DNA of 64,000 nt from Caldilineaceae bacterium (GTDB lineage: Bacteria > Chloroflexota > Anaerolineae > Caldilineales > Caldilineaceae): positions 1 to 64,000 of the forward strand of contig JALHQH010000061.1 in NCBI GenBank assembly GCA_022842065.1, given 5' to 3'. The position numbers and the translations under genes are program-made. The notes beneath the pieces are model-generated. The model was not told the origin of the DNA. It searched no databases and was given only the letters and a program-made list of their open reading frames with translations. The stretch's first letter is position 1. The number at the start of each line of letters is the position of its first letter. Positions 15,376 to 24,336 of this stretch are shown here, in pieces.

Positions 15376-15526
15376 AACTCGCCTCGCTGACCGCCACCTT
15401 GCTACCGCTTCTATGCTACTGGTACTGCTCGGGTGAATTTACCATACCATATAGTTGCAGGCCTGTCTATAGTTTATCGTTATAGAAGTACACATGGCTG
15501 CGATAGATTTTTCGTCCTATCTGTGA

Positions 15527-16285
15527 TTACGCACATGCCAACACAACCTTAATCTCCCGTTCGAGCCAGACGGCCTGTAAGGTCAGTGCACAAGTATAAG
15601 CATAGAGAGCAACCCCAGCTTGTTGGGCACTGACCAACGCCTGCGCAAAGGCCGGATCGCTTTCCCATTGGGGGCGCAATTCGTAGGCATCAGGCCGCTG
15701 CACAATAAAAACGATGGCGGCATGTGCCCCTTGGGCAACCAGTTCGGCTAGGGCCAGGACGTGACGCCGGCCACGGGCGGTCACGGCATCGGGGAAGCGC
15801 GCACTGCCATCAATGACTAGTGACGCTGATTTAACCTCAACCCAACAGACCTGGCCAGCATCATTTTGCAAGCGAAAGTCAAGCCGACTGTGGACCGCCG
15901 GCCCTTTTGCCTGATCGGGTAGTCGCGGCAACGACACCTCCGACATCACGTGCGGATAGTTTATAAAAGGGGCAAAGAACCCTGCTTGTAACCCTTCGGC
16001 AAAGAGCTGGTTGGGCAGTCGTGTATCCAAGCTGACCAACTGACCATCCACCGGATGTTCCACAAAACGCAGATCATAGGCAGTCTTGCGCATGCCAGGT
16101 CGGATCAGCGGCTGCGCGGCACTCAGATGAACGGTCGCACCCGGCACGAGCAATTCACGCAGCCGACCTGGATTCGGGCAATGGGCCCGTACCAACGCCG
16201 CACTCTCCTGTAAGCGCGCCATAATCGCGTACCGGTTAGGCCGCTCAATAAAGGTCGCTGGGTAGGTGGTAAAGGGAAATTCCAT
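15527..16285 (-). CDS. sfsA: SfsA family DNA/RNA nuclease-like protein
   Basis: A 252-residue cytoplasmic protein of the sugar fermentation stimulation family (PD-(D/E)XK-like fold with an OB-type N-terminal domain). Family motifs are clear: CPNPGRL near residue 35, SRLDFRL with the catalytic Asp, WVEVKSASL with the E-x-K pair, and FPDAVTARGRRH. Length is typical. An ATG at 16285 is used; a TTG at 16288 is an alternative. SfsA was named in E. coli as a maltose-regulon effect and is now regarded as a nucleic-acid-binding nuclease-like protein. Confidence 0.93.
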   Translation of the reverse strand: MEFPFTTYPATFIERPNRYAIMARLQESAALVRAHCPNPGRLRELLVPGATVHLSAAQPLIRPGMRKTAYDLRFVEHPVDGQLVSLDTRLPNQLFAEGLQAGFFAPFINYPHVMSEVSLPRLPDQAKGPAVHSRLDFRLQNDAGQVCWVEVKSASLVIDGSARFPDAVTARGRRHVLALAELVAQGAHAAIVFIVQRPDAYELRPQWESDPAFAQALVSAQQAGVALYAYTCALTLQAVWLEREIKVVLACA

Positions 16286-16320
16286 CAACAGGCCTGTACG
16301 CTAGGGAAGATAAGGAGACA

Positions 16321-16401
16321 CGAGACAGGGAGACACGAGAGTCTCGTATCTCGCGGGTGCCCTCTGGGCGCGTATCTCGTATCTCGTGTCTCCCCGTCTC
16401 G
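16321..16401. repeat. Imperfect inverted repeat between gdh and sfsA
   Basis: Arms 16321-16339 and 16383-16401 match at 18 of 19 positions. The spacer repeats GTATCTCG motifs. It starts 1 nt beyond the glutamate dehydrogenase stop codon and could stabilise or terminate that transcript. Confidence 0.6.
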
Positions 16402-16402
16402 T

Positions 16403-17836
16403 TTACGGATAAAACCCCCGTAACTGGACGGCTTCGACGATGCGCTCGATGGCAATCGTGTAGGCGGCTGTGCGCAGATCGCACCGGCGGCGTACCATCA
16501 CGCCGAGGACCGCATCAAGATTATCCAGCAGCTTCTTTTCCATGGCGCGGCGTACTTCCCCCTCATCCCAGAAGAAGGATTGTAGACTCTGGACCCACTC
16601 AAAGTAGCTGACGACGACGCCGCCGGCATTACAAAGGATGTCGGGAATCACGGTGATACCGCGCTCGTTAAGGATCTTGTCGGCTTCGGGGCTGGTGGGG
16701 CCGTTTGCCCCTTCGGCAATAATGGTGGCGTTGATCCGCCCGGCATTTTCTTTGGTAATCTGCCCCTCTAATGCAGCCGGCACCAGCACATCCACCTTAA
16801 GTTCGAGCAACTCCTGGTTGGAGATCGCCTCGGCCCCGGGGTACCCTGTGACCGTCTGCTGTTCGCTCAGATAGTGGGTCAACTGGCGTAGGTCGAGCCC
16901 TTTGCTATTGTAAATGCCCCCATATTGATCACTCACCGCAACCACGCGCGCCCCGCGTTCGTGCATCGTGCGCGCCGTCCAACTACCCACGTTGCCAAAG
17001 CCCTGGATCGCGACCTTGAGATCCTCTAACCCACGGCCAAAACGCTGTTTGAGCAGCGCACGGGTGACATAGGTAACGCCTAGCCCTGTGGCATATTCGC
17101 GGCCGACACTGCCCCCAATCGCGATGGGCTTGCCTGTGACCACTGCCGGGATCGAGTAGCCTTTATGCATCGAATAGGTATCCATGATCCAGGCCATGAC
17201 CTGGGCATTCGTGCCGACATCCGGGGCCGGAATATCTTTTTCTGGCCCAATAAACGAGGTGATCTCGGTTGTATAGCGGCGCGTCATCTTTTCTAATTCG
17301 CGACGGCTTAAGCTTTTTGGATCAACAATCACGCCCCCTTTTGCCCCGCCGTAGGGCAGATTCATCAGCGCACATTTCCAACTCATCCACATGGCCAAGG
17401 CGCGACACTCATCCAGCGAAACCCCTGGATGATAGCGGATGCCCCCTTTGGTCGGCCCTTTTGCCATATTGTGATGGACGCGAAAGCCGGTAAAGATCCG
17501 CATGTGGCCATCATCCATCTGGACGGGGAAATGAACAATCAGCTCGCGTTGGGGGGTGCGCAAAAAGAGCCGCAGATCATCATCCAGCTCCATAAAGTCA
17601 GCCACGGTATCAAGTTGAGCCTGCGCAACCGCATAGGCACTGTCACGCGTGATTTGTAAAGTCGGGGTGATATCACCGGGTGGGAAAGCGGGGCTTACCA
17701 GTGGGCTGCTCGGCGCTGCTGGTAAAACGTGCCCAGGGGCAGTACTTTCGGGCGCTGTTACAGGATGGGCCGCCCCATTGGTGGTGACGATGGGCTGCGG
17801 CGCGTCCTCCGTTGGCACAATTTTGTTTTTCGCCAT
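16403..17836 (-). CDS. gdhA: Glutamate dehydrogenase (Glu/Leu/Phe/Val family)
   Basis: A 477-residue cytoplasmic enzyme that interconverts glutamate with 2-oxoglutarate and ammonia using NAD(P). Substrate-site residues include K130 ([10 protein letters not shown]) and the catalytic lysine K166 in PYGGAKGG. Later [13 protein letters not shown] and the nucleotide motif GFGNVGS (about 284-290) are intact. The N-terminus has about 55 extra, Pro/Ala-rich residues before the family core, against a usual length near 420. GAAGGAG precedes ATG 17836, supporting the extended start. It is followed by sfsA, and an inverted repeat lies between them. Cofactor preference is not assigned. Confidence 0.94.
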   Translation of the reverse strand: MAKNKIVPTEDAPQPIVTTNGAAHPVTAPESTAPGHVLPAAPSSPLVSPAFPPGDITPTLQITRDSAYAVAQAQLDTVADFMELDDDLRLFLRTPQRELIVHFPVQMDDGHMRIFTGFRVHHNMAKGPTKGGIRYHPGVSLDECRALAMWMSWKCALMNLPYGGAKGGVIVDPKSLSRRELEKMTRRYTTEITSFIGPEKDIPAPDVGTNAQVMAWIMDTYSMHKGYSIPAVVTGKPIAIGGSVGREYATGLGVTYVTRALLKQRFGRGLEDLKVAIQGFGNVGSWTARTMHERGARVVAVSDQYGGIYNSKGLDLRQLTHYLSEQQTVTGYPGAEAISNQELLELKVDVLVPAALEGQITKENAGRINATIIAEGANGPTSPEADKILNERGITVIPDILCNAGGVVVSYFEWVQSLQSFFWDEGEVRRAMEKKLLDNLDAVLGVMVRRRCDLRTAAYTIAIERIVEAVQLRGFYP

Positions 17837-17981
17837 TGAAAAACTCCTTCACTATCAATAGATCGCAACCTGGAGATCGGGCCAATCGGTGACTGGCAGT
17901 GCGTGGACCATACCGCGCACGATTGCGGATAACTCATTATACACAGGGTGTGAAAGGAAAATAGCAAGCAAGACTACCTAG

Positions 17982-18023
17982 TTTTGTGGCGTAGGCAGTG
18001 GTGTGTGTGCCTGTGCCACAAAA
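17982..18023. terminator. Hairpin at the 3' end of the DUF4129 gene
   Basis: TTTTGTGGC (17982-17990) pairs with GCCACAAAA (18015-18023), with inner AGGCA/TGCCT pairing extending the stem. It lies 14 nt past the leftward stop at 18038, and a terminator role is likely because A/T runs flank the stem. Confidence 0.55.
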
Positions 18024-18037
18024 GCCCATGAAAAGTT

Positions 18038-19501
18038 TTATGCATTTTGTGGGGTGGCGGCAATGGCCGCATAATCGCTGCGTAACTGCGCCATTTCTGC
18101 GCCGTCGGCTGGTTGATCCCCATAATGGACCCGCATGTACGCGGCGGTGAGGCGCGCCAAGGCCGGTTCTTGCCCTGGGAACGCGGCCTGTAAGCGGGGC
18201 AGATATTCATCCGGGGGCTGGGCCGCTGGGCGACCATAACCGCGCCGCCCAGCCAGCCGACAGACATTCGCATAAAGATTCTGGACCGAGATCGCAGCCA
18301 ATAGCCCAGGCCGTAACCCATAGCGCCGCAATAGATTGGCTAAGCCGCGTAGCCGTTGCAGCGGGTTGAACTCCCCAGCGAAGCCGGTGCTGCTGCTCTC
18401 TTCTGCCTCTTCTTCGATCAGGCGTGGTCGCGGGCGCACAAAGATCATGGCAATCACCACAAGCATGATCAGCAGACCTAGCGCGATCAGGAAATAGCGC
18501 ATTAGGGTGGCATTGCGCATGAGCTCGCCAAAATCCGCTGCGCTGGGATCTAGTTCACCAACCCCGAACTCCTGTGCGGGGATCTCATTCGGTTCCAATT
18601 GCGCCATCAAGGCACGGATTAACGCGGCAAGGCGTTCCAGCAAGGGTGTCACCAGCCAAAAGAGGGCGAAGAAGAAGCGGAGAAAGAGTGCGCCCAAAAA
18701 TTGCCAGAGTGGTGAAAACCAGCCTAATACGGTGCGGATCAGCGTTGGGGTATAGAGCGTTGCACTCCCAATCGCAATGGCCACCGCGCCCGCTGTGATC
18801 ACAACAAGCTGCACCAGGCGTGTCCACGGCAAGGCCCCGCCACTGCTCTGAACGGCATTGATTGACTTTTCGTCGACGCGGGCCAATGCCACCGCCAAGA
18901 GTCCAAAGCCAAAAAAACACCAGAGGTAGATCTGCGCGGCCGCAACGGGCTGCTGTGCGACCAGAATATACAGACCGTTGCCGACGATGGCGAGCAACAT
19001 GCCCAGCCGAAAACTGACGCCGACACTAAAAAAAGTCAACGAGCGATCAGCACTGAGCGCTACCCGGATCCAGAGAAAAAAATTCAGGGTCAGCAGAAAA
19101 AGGATCGGTGCGGCCGCGGTGCCGCCATTAAAGAGCAGGCTGAAGGTGGTGGCCAGCCAACGCAGATCAAAGAGGGCCAGCGTGGGAAAGAGCAAGATGC
19201 GCACTGCTGCCAAAAAGGCCCCGACGACCACCCCGATCATGATCAACTCGCGCTGGGGAAAGTCGATTTGGCGGCGGTTAAGCAGATCGGCGCCCAGCAA
19301 GTAGAGCAGCAATACCCCCCAACAGACGGCAAAGAGCAGATAGGGCGCATTGCCAGTGCCATAAAGCAGGCGCGTCCCCGGCTGGGGCACACCATTTTGC
19401 CAGCGGATAAAGAGCGTTAGGGCAAAGGGGAGGAACCAGGCAACCTCCATGGCGGCCAGGGCCGCAAAGAGCATGCGGTGACGGCGGTTGGTCAGGAGCA
19501 T
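18038..19501 (-). CDS. Polytopic membrane protein with C-terminal DUF4129
   Basis: A 487-residue protein with about 8-9 transmembrane segments through residue 360 and a cytoplasmic C-terminal DUF4129-type domain (about 390-470: LYANVCRLAGRRGYGRP, then YLPRLQAAFPGQ). DUF4129 is common beside MoxR/DUF58/transglutaminase proteins; a MoxR-DUF58 pair exists in this window at 56321-58581 but is far away. It starts 5 nt after the hisB stop, so the two are co-transcribed. The function is unknown. Confidence 0.8.
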   Translation of the reverse strand: MLLTNRRHRMLFAALAAMEVAWFLPFALTLFIRWQNGVPQPGTRLLYGTGNAPYLLFAVCWGVLLLYLLGADLLNRRQIDFPQRELIMIGVVVGAFLAAVRILLFPTLALFDLRWLATTFSLLFNGGTAAAPILFLLTLNFFLWIRVALSADRSLTFFSVGVSFRLGMLLAIVGNGLYILVAQQPVAAAQIYLWCFFGFGLLAVALARVDEKSINAVQSSGGALPWTRLVQLVVITAGAVAIAIGSATLYTPTLIRTVLGWFSPLWQFLGALFLRFFFALFWLVTPLLERLAALIRALMAQLEPNEIPAQEFGVGELDPSAADFGELMRNATLMRYFLIALGLLIMLVVIAMIFVRPRPRLIEEEAEESSSTGFAGEFNPLQRLRGLANLLRRYGLRPGLLAAISVQNLYANVCRLAGRRGYGRPAAQPPDEYLPRLQAAFPGQEPALARLTAAYMRVHYGDQPADGAEMAQLRSDYAAIAATPQNA

Positions 19502-19506
19502 AAGCG

Positions 19507-20115
19507 TTAGGCCGTTAATGTTCCTTTGGTACTGGGCACATCGGCCCGCCGTGGATCAAGTTGCGTTGCGCTATCAAGCGCGCGGGCCAGGGCCTTAAAG
19601 AGTGCTTCGGCTTTGTGGTGATCGTTGCGGCCATAGAACACTTTGGCGTGCAAGTTCATGCGGGCGTGGATGGCCAACGTTTCAAAGAGGTGAAAGAGCA
19701 GATCGGTGCCCAATTGCCCAAGCGCCGGTGTCACAAAATCGGCTTCGAACACACAGTACGGTCGTCCCCCCAGATCGATTGCGACCAGGGCCAGGGCCTC
19801 GTCCATGGGGACAAAGCTGTGTGCGGTCCGAGTAATACCCTGGCGCGTGCCAAGCGCCTGGTCGATCGCTTTGCCGAGACAGATCATCACATCTTCGGCG
19901 GTGTGGTGATCATCAATGTGCAGGTCACCCGTGGCCGCCACTGTGAGATCAAAGAGGCCATGACCGGCCAAGAGGATCAACATGTGGTCTAGAAAGCCAA
20001 TGCCGGTGTTGACTTCGGCGCGCCCGCTGCCATCAAGGTCGATAGCAAGGGTAATTTGGGTCTCTTTTGTTTGGCGCTCGATTTGGGCCTGGCGTCGTGT
20101 TCGTGTCGTTTTCAT
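19507..20115 (-). CDS. hisB: Imidazoleglycerol-phosphate dehydratase
   Basis: A 202-residue cytoplasmic enzyme of histidine synthesis that dehydrates imidazoleglycerol phosphate to imidazoleacetol phosphate. The two metal-binding histidine motifs are DDHHTAEDV (about 68-76) and [15 protein letters not shown] (about 162-176). GFLDHML (about 40-46) also matches. Length is normal for the monofunctional bacterial enzyme, with no phosphatase fusion. It is not in a his operon here; hisC lies 34 kb away on the same strand. The DUF4129 gene follows 5 nt downstream. Confidence 0.96.
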   Translation of the reverse strand: MKTTRTRRQAQIERQTKETQITLAIDLDGSGRAEVNTGIGFLDHMLILLAGHGLFDLTVAATGDLHIDDHHTAEDVMICLGKAIDQALGTRQGITRTAHSFVPMDEALALVAIDLGGRPYCVFEADFVTPALGQLGTDLLFHLFETLAIHARMNLHAKVFYGRNDHHKAEALFKALARALDSATQLDPRRADVPSTKGTLTA

Positions 20116-20845
20116 GAGTGGCTGCGTGTCTTTATGAGCAATAGTAGCTGATAGATGGATCTTGTTTTGATCATCATACTGACTGCAGCCAGGTGTGTCA
20201 ATTTATACGTAGCGCTGTCACAATTGACACTGCGCAAAGGGTTAATTTGTGAGAACTATCTGGGCAAGGTGCTTGCGCGGGGCGACAAGCACCCTCTCGC
20301 TATTGCGTTGCTGACCCTGTAATCGTCTGTGACTATCGGCTACTCTCTTGCTCCGCGTGATGGATTGATGTAAGTCGCTAGTAATTTCCTCCCTTGATTG
20401 TAACGATTTGTTACACACTTGTTACAAGTTTGAGACAGACAAAATCTGATAAATTCACTATAATCAGAGGGCTTCTATTTTATCAAATGACAATGGCGCG
20501 CACCTGGGTTGCCACCACGTTTAGTTGCCGATGCACCCGATGTAGCGCGTTTGATTGGCGACAAAGAATTTCGGCGCATATACTACGCTAACCTTACGTT
20601 GAAAATTTAATAATATTAAGTGCTTTTTTGTTGATGGCCAGCAGTAAAATAGTGATAACTATTAATCTACAGGAGAAAGTGGTTGTTAATTCGATGCTAG
20701 ACGAGCGGAGTTGCTTGAACGTTGTACGGGTTTTGACAGCAAACTGTAAGAATATTTGGTACAAAAGTGTTAAAAATGGCCGTATAATTTGTACAACATT
20801 TGTAGGAGAATAGTAGCATAAACATACGAGAAAAGTACTATTACA
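20116..20845. promoter_or_regulatory. AT-rich leader of the exopolysaccharide locus
   Basis: A 730-bp region, markedly richer in A+T than the flanking genes, separates divergent hisB and the polysaccharide locus. Candidate sites include a TGTAAC/GTTACA cluster at 20398-20429, a TTGACA at 20733-20738 and a TATAAT at 20783-20788. Short frames at 20394-20591 and 20628-20813 lack ribosome sites or recognisable sequence, so I do not call genes. It probably holds the main promoter and control sites for the locus. Confidence 0.5.
20398..20429. promoter_or_regulatory. Candidate operator: TTGTTACA repeats
   Basis: TTGTAAC at 20398 faces TTGTTACA at 20408, and the perfect 13-bp palindrome ACTTGT-T-ACAAGT follows at 20417-20429. 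The clustered, partly symmetric GTTACA motifs in an AT-rich leader suggest a repressor or activator site. No cognate regulator is encoded beside it. Confidence 0.4.
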
Positions 20846-21952
20846 ATGATCCGTTGGGCCATCCTTGGTACAGGTAAAATTGCCAGTGAATTTGCAGAAG
20901 GATTAAGTCAACTCAAAGATGCAACCCTATTAGCAGTTGGTTCACGCCAGTTAGAAACAGCGCAGCGTTTTGCCCGTCAGTATGGCGTACCCCACGCCTA
21001 TGGAAGTTATACCGAACTTGTGGCAGACTCAGAGATCGACGTTGTCTACATTGCTACCCCTCATGTCACCCACAAAACTTATTGTTTGCTTTGCCTTGCC
21101 GCTGGTAAGGCGGTGCTCTGTGAAAAACCCTTCACGCTAAATCGAGCTGAAGCCCAAGAAGTGATTGCGCTTGCACGCGCAAAAGGGCTTTTTTGTATGG
21201 AAGCCATGTGGACGCGTTTTATCCCGCTCATGCGCCGTGTCCAACAGCTGATCGCGGCCGATACCATTGGGGAAGTGCGGATGCTCCAGGCCAGTCTTGG
21301 CTTTCAAGTCCCCTTTGATCCTGCCCACCGGGCGTACAACCTCGATTTGGGGGGCGGTGCCCTGTTGGATTTAGGGGTCTATGGCCTCTCGCTGGCGTCA
21401 CAACTACTCGGCGTGCCGGAAGTGATTACAAGCCATGCCACCATCGGCACAACGGGGGTGGATGAACAAGCCGCCGTGACTTTGGGCTATCGTCAAGGCC
21501 AGATTGCCACGATTACGACCAGCCTGAATACCTATTGTGCGAATGATGCGGTCATTATGGGCACAAAGGGTGCGCTGCACATCCACTCGCCGCTCTACCG
21601 CCCGGACCGTTTGACCGTGCAGCGGTTTCCAGCCATAGGGACTGGGGCCGGAGGCACAGCCGGAATGAAGCAGGGATTGAAGCAAGGGCTGAAACAGGTT
21701 GAACTGGTGCGCAAAGTCTATTACCGGGTGCGGCCTTACTTGCAGCGTTGGTTGCAAGGGGCGCAGGGCGTGATTCACGAACCTTATGTCGGTAATGGCT
21801 ACCAATATGAAGCTGCCGAAGTGATGAGCTGCTTACGCCGTGGCCAAACGGAAAGTGATTTGATGCGGCTGGACGAGAGCCTGCAGATTATGGCAACGAT
21901 GGACACGATTCGCCAGCAATGGCAACTGCGTTACCCACAAGAAAGTTTTTAG
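20846..21952 (+). CDS. Gfo/Idh/MocA family oxidoreductase
   Basis: A 368-residue NAD(P)-dependent sugar oxidoreductase. The Rossmann motif is AILGTGKIA (5-13), the family signature CEKPFTLN (about 93-100), and EAMWTRFIP follows in the substrate domain, as in glucose-fructose oxidoreductase and trans-dihydrodiol dehydrogenase relatives. A Gly/Lys/Gln-rich insert (about 272-288, two GLKQ units) is unusual. TAGGAGAA lies about 36 nt upstream; the start at 20846 is set by the Rossmann motif. It is the first gene of the polysaccharide locus and presumably makes or modifies a nucleotide-sugar or sugar precursor. Confidence 0.88.
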   Translation: MIRWAILGTGKIASEFAEGLSQLKDATLLAVGSRQLETAQRFARQYGVPHAYGSYTELVADSEIDVVYIATPHVTHKTYCLLCLAAGKAVLCEKPFTLNRAEAQEVIALARAKGLFCMEAMWTRFIPLMRRVQQLIAADTIGEVRMLQASLGFQVPFDPAHRAYNLDLGGGALLDLGVYGLSLASQLLGVPEVITSHATIGTTGVDEQAAVTLGYRQGQIATITTSLNTYCANDAVIMGTKGALHIHSPLYRPDRLTVQRFPAIGTGAGGTAGMKQGLKQGLKQVELVRKVYYRVRPYLQRWLQGAQGVIHEPYVGNGYQYEAAEVMSCLRRGQTESDLMRLDESLQIMATMDTIRQQWQLRYPQESF

Positions 21953-21954
21953 GC

Positions 21955-23109
21955 ATGCGTCTTGGATTGGTCGGTTGTGGCTACGTGGCAGATTTTTATG
22001 CGCAAACGTTACGCTACCACCCAGAATTGACCCTCATTGGGGTGTATGATCAGCAGGTTGAACGGACGGCGCGCTTTGCGGACCATTATCGCACGGCCCG
22101 CTACGAGTCACTTGAGGCATTGTTAGCAGATGACCAGATTGACTTGGTCGTCAATCTCACCAACCCGCGCAGCCACTATGCCGTGACAAAGGCTGCGCTG
22201 GAAGCCGGCAAACATGTTTACAGCGAAAAGCCGCTGGCGACTTGTTTCACCGCCGCCCAAGAATTGGTTGCCCTGGCCAAACAACGCCAGCTCTACCTGA
22301 GTGCTGCACCATGCACCCTGTTGGGCGAAGCGGCGCAAACGGTCTGGCAGCGGCTGCGGGCGCAGGCGATTGGCCGGGTCTATCTGGCCTATGCCGAGTT
22401 GGATGATGGGCTGATCCATCGGGTCAACTATCAAAAGTGGATAACGGATTCGGGGGCACCGTGGCCCTACGCCGATGAGTTTGAGACTGGCTGCACCGTG
22501 GAACATGCCGGTTACTATGTGAGTTGGTTGACTGCGTTTTTTGGGCCGGCGCAACGGGTTACTTCCTTTGCCGCCTGTGTGGCACCAGATAAACAGCTTG
22601 ATCCTGCCGTGGGCGCGTTAGCCCCTGATTTCTCGGTTGGCTGTATTGAGTTTGCCAGTGGTGTGGTGGTGCGGATTACCTGTAGCATTGTGGCGGACCA
22701 TGACCACAGTTTGACGATTGTGGGCGAAGATGGCTCGCTGATAGTGGCTGAAGCATGGGATCATCGCTCCCCTATCTATCAGCAGCGCACGCCTTTGCAC
22801 CGTCGGCGCGAAAAGCTGCCGGTGCTCTCGAAATGGCTCGGCTATGGTAAACAACGGTTGGCCCACGCCACCGATCCGAACCCCCATTACCGCCCCAAAC
22901 CACCGGGGATGCCCGATGTCTGCCGGGGTATTGCCGAGTTGGCCAGTGCCATTCGGGAGCAGCGTCCCAGCCGTTTGTCGGCTGAACATGCCTTGCATAT
23001 TACTGAGATCGTCCTAACCTTACAAAACCCACAGGAGATGGGGTCGCCCCGGCAATTGCAATCAACCTTTGCGCCGATTGACCCTTTACCCTGGGCGCTA
23101 AACGCCTGA
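21955..23109 (+). CDS. Second Gfo/Idh/MocA family oxidoreductase
   Basis: A 384-residue paralogue-type enzyme. GLVGCGYVADFY (4-15) is the NAD(P) site and YSEKPLAT (about 93-100) the family signature. The C-terminal alpha/beta domain (about 125-345) contains long substitutions relative to the preceding gene, so substrates probably differ. ATG 21955 lies 2 nt after the previous stop; an in-frame ATG at 21919 would overlap the upstream gene and precede the Rossmann motif by 12 extra residues. Both oxidoreductases likely supply sugar precursors to the locus. Confidence 0.86.
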   Translation: MRLGLVGCGYVADFYAQTLRYHPELTLIGVYDQQVERTARFADHYRTARYESLEALLADDQIDLVVNLTNPRSHYAVTKAALEAGKHVYSEKPLATCFTAAQELVALAKQRQLYLSAAPCTLLGEAAQTVWQRLRAQAIGRVYLAYAELDDGLIHRVNYQKWITDSGAPWPYADEFETGCTVEHAGYYVSWLTAFFGPAQRVTSFAACVAPDKQLDPAVGALAPDFSVGCIEFASGVVVRITCSIVADHDHSLTIVGEDGSLIVAEAWDHRSPIYQQRTPLHRRREKLPVLSKWLGYGKQRLAHATDPNPHYRPKPPGMPDVCRGIAELASAIREQRPSRLSAEHALHITEIVLTLQNPQEMGSPRQLQSTFAPIDPLPWALNA

Positions 23110-23128
23110 TGAGTGGAGAGCTGACACT

Positions 23129-24331
23129 GTGATACGTCTCATCCTTTTACGGTTGTTTGAAAGTTATTTTCGCCACCCCTGGCTCTATCTGTCACCAGTC
23201 TTGCTGATGGTGGGGGCAATGGCCCTTTATATGGTAATGGTGCCGGCACCTTACATTGCGGAAGGCACGCTCTATGTCCAGCAAGAGACGTTACTCTCTT
23301 CGTTGACTTCGGTGCGCAGTAATGGGTTGGGTTTTCGCTATGTGACCCCCGCCGAAGAGACCGTGGGCGAATTGTATCAACTGATGAATTCCGAGGGCTT
23401 TATTCGGGCGATCGTCCAGCAAACTGATCTGGAAGCAAAGATGGGTGAAGGGCCCAACGTGGTGGAGCAGATCATTAAAGAGACCAGAGAAGCCATCTGG
23501 TTTCGGAGCCTGGGCAACAATTTGGTGATGGTGAGTGCACAATACACCATGCCGCGCGTCTCGGCCCAACTGGTGACGGCGACGGTGGAAACCTACACCC
23601 GTTGGAAGACCAACATCAGCCGTGAGGAAAGCGTGGCCGCCCGCGATTTTCTCAAGGATCTGGTGGGGAGCTATCGGCTGGCGCTTGATGCCGAGCGCAG
23701 CACCTTGACCGACTATCTGGTTGCCCATCCGGAACCGGTGCGTGGGGCACGTCCCCCCACCGAAGCCGCCCGGATTGCCCAATTGGATGCGGCTGTCAAT
23801 CTGGCGGAAGAGCGGCTACGTGATGCCGAACACAAAGAAGAAGACGCCCAATTAGCTTTGGCCCAGACTGAGAGCAACATCCGTCAGAGCTATTTCGTTG
23901 TCGATGCGGCCAAGCAGCCGCTTGAGCCGAAACGTTCGAAAAAAGAGCTTGTCATGATTGCCGCCATTTTCCTGATGGCTGGTGCTTTCTTTAGCGTGGC
24001 CGGGGTTGTCGGTGGTGCCCTGCTGGATCGGACACTGCGTTTCCCGGTTGATGTGAAACATGGGCTGGCGCTGCCTGTACTGGTGGCTATTCCCGAAGTG
24101 GCCGAGCCGGCGCTGATGAGTAGCCGCGTTACGGTGCCCACTGCCCCGGCCCGTATTGTGCAACGCCCACTGCCGGCAACCACTAGTGCCAACGCCGTAC
24201 CTGTCAACGGTGGCTATATGGCCACGAATGGCCACAGCAATGGTCTGGCCCCGGAAGTTGATGCCAATGCCGCGCCGGATCATGGTGCTAAACGGGAACA
24301 TCCACTCCGCCAACTGTTAGGATACAAGTAA
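23129..24331 (+). CDS. Wzz-like polysaccharide chain-length/co-polymerase protein
   Basis: A 400-residue inner-membrane protein. TM1 (about 19-37), an extracytoplasmic region with VSAQYTMPRVSAQLV, a helical coiled-coil stretch (about 165-250) and TM2 (about 272-298) match Wzz/PCP proteins. VDAAKQPLEPKRSKKELVMI is the typical Pro-rich lead into TM2. A disordered cytoplasmic tail (about 320-400) follows. GTG 23129 is used, with GGAGAG upstream. It regulates chain length with the Wzy-like polymerase and probably partners the CpsD-like protein at 26161. Confidence 0.85.
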   Translation: MIRLILLRLFESYFRHPWLYLSPVLLMVGAMALYMVMVPAPYIAEGTLYVQQETLLSSLTSVRSNGLGFRYVTPAEETVGELYQLMNSEGFIRAIVQQTDLEAKMGEGPNVVEQIIKETREAIWFRSLGNNLVMVSAQYTMPRVSAQLVTATVETYTRWKTNISREESVAARDFLKDLVGSYRLALDAERSTLTDYLVAHPEPVRGARPPTEAARIAQLDAAVNLAEERLRDAEHKEEDAQLALAQTESNIRQSYFVVDAAKQPLEPKRSKKELVMIAAIFLMAGAFFSVAGVVGGALLDRTLRFPVDVKHGLALPVLVAIPEVAEPALMSSRVTVPTAPARIVQRPLPATTSANAVPVNGGYMATNGHSNGLAPEVDANAAPDHGAKREHPLRQLLGYK

Positions 24332-24336
24332 TTAAC

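Noticed and set aside
20394..20813. Two short frames in the AT-rich leader
   Set aside because: Neither has a convincing ribosome site or recognisable sequence; the region reads better as regulatory DNA.
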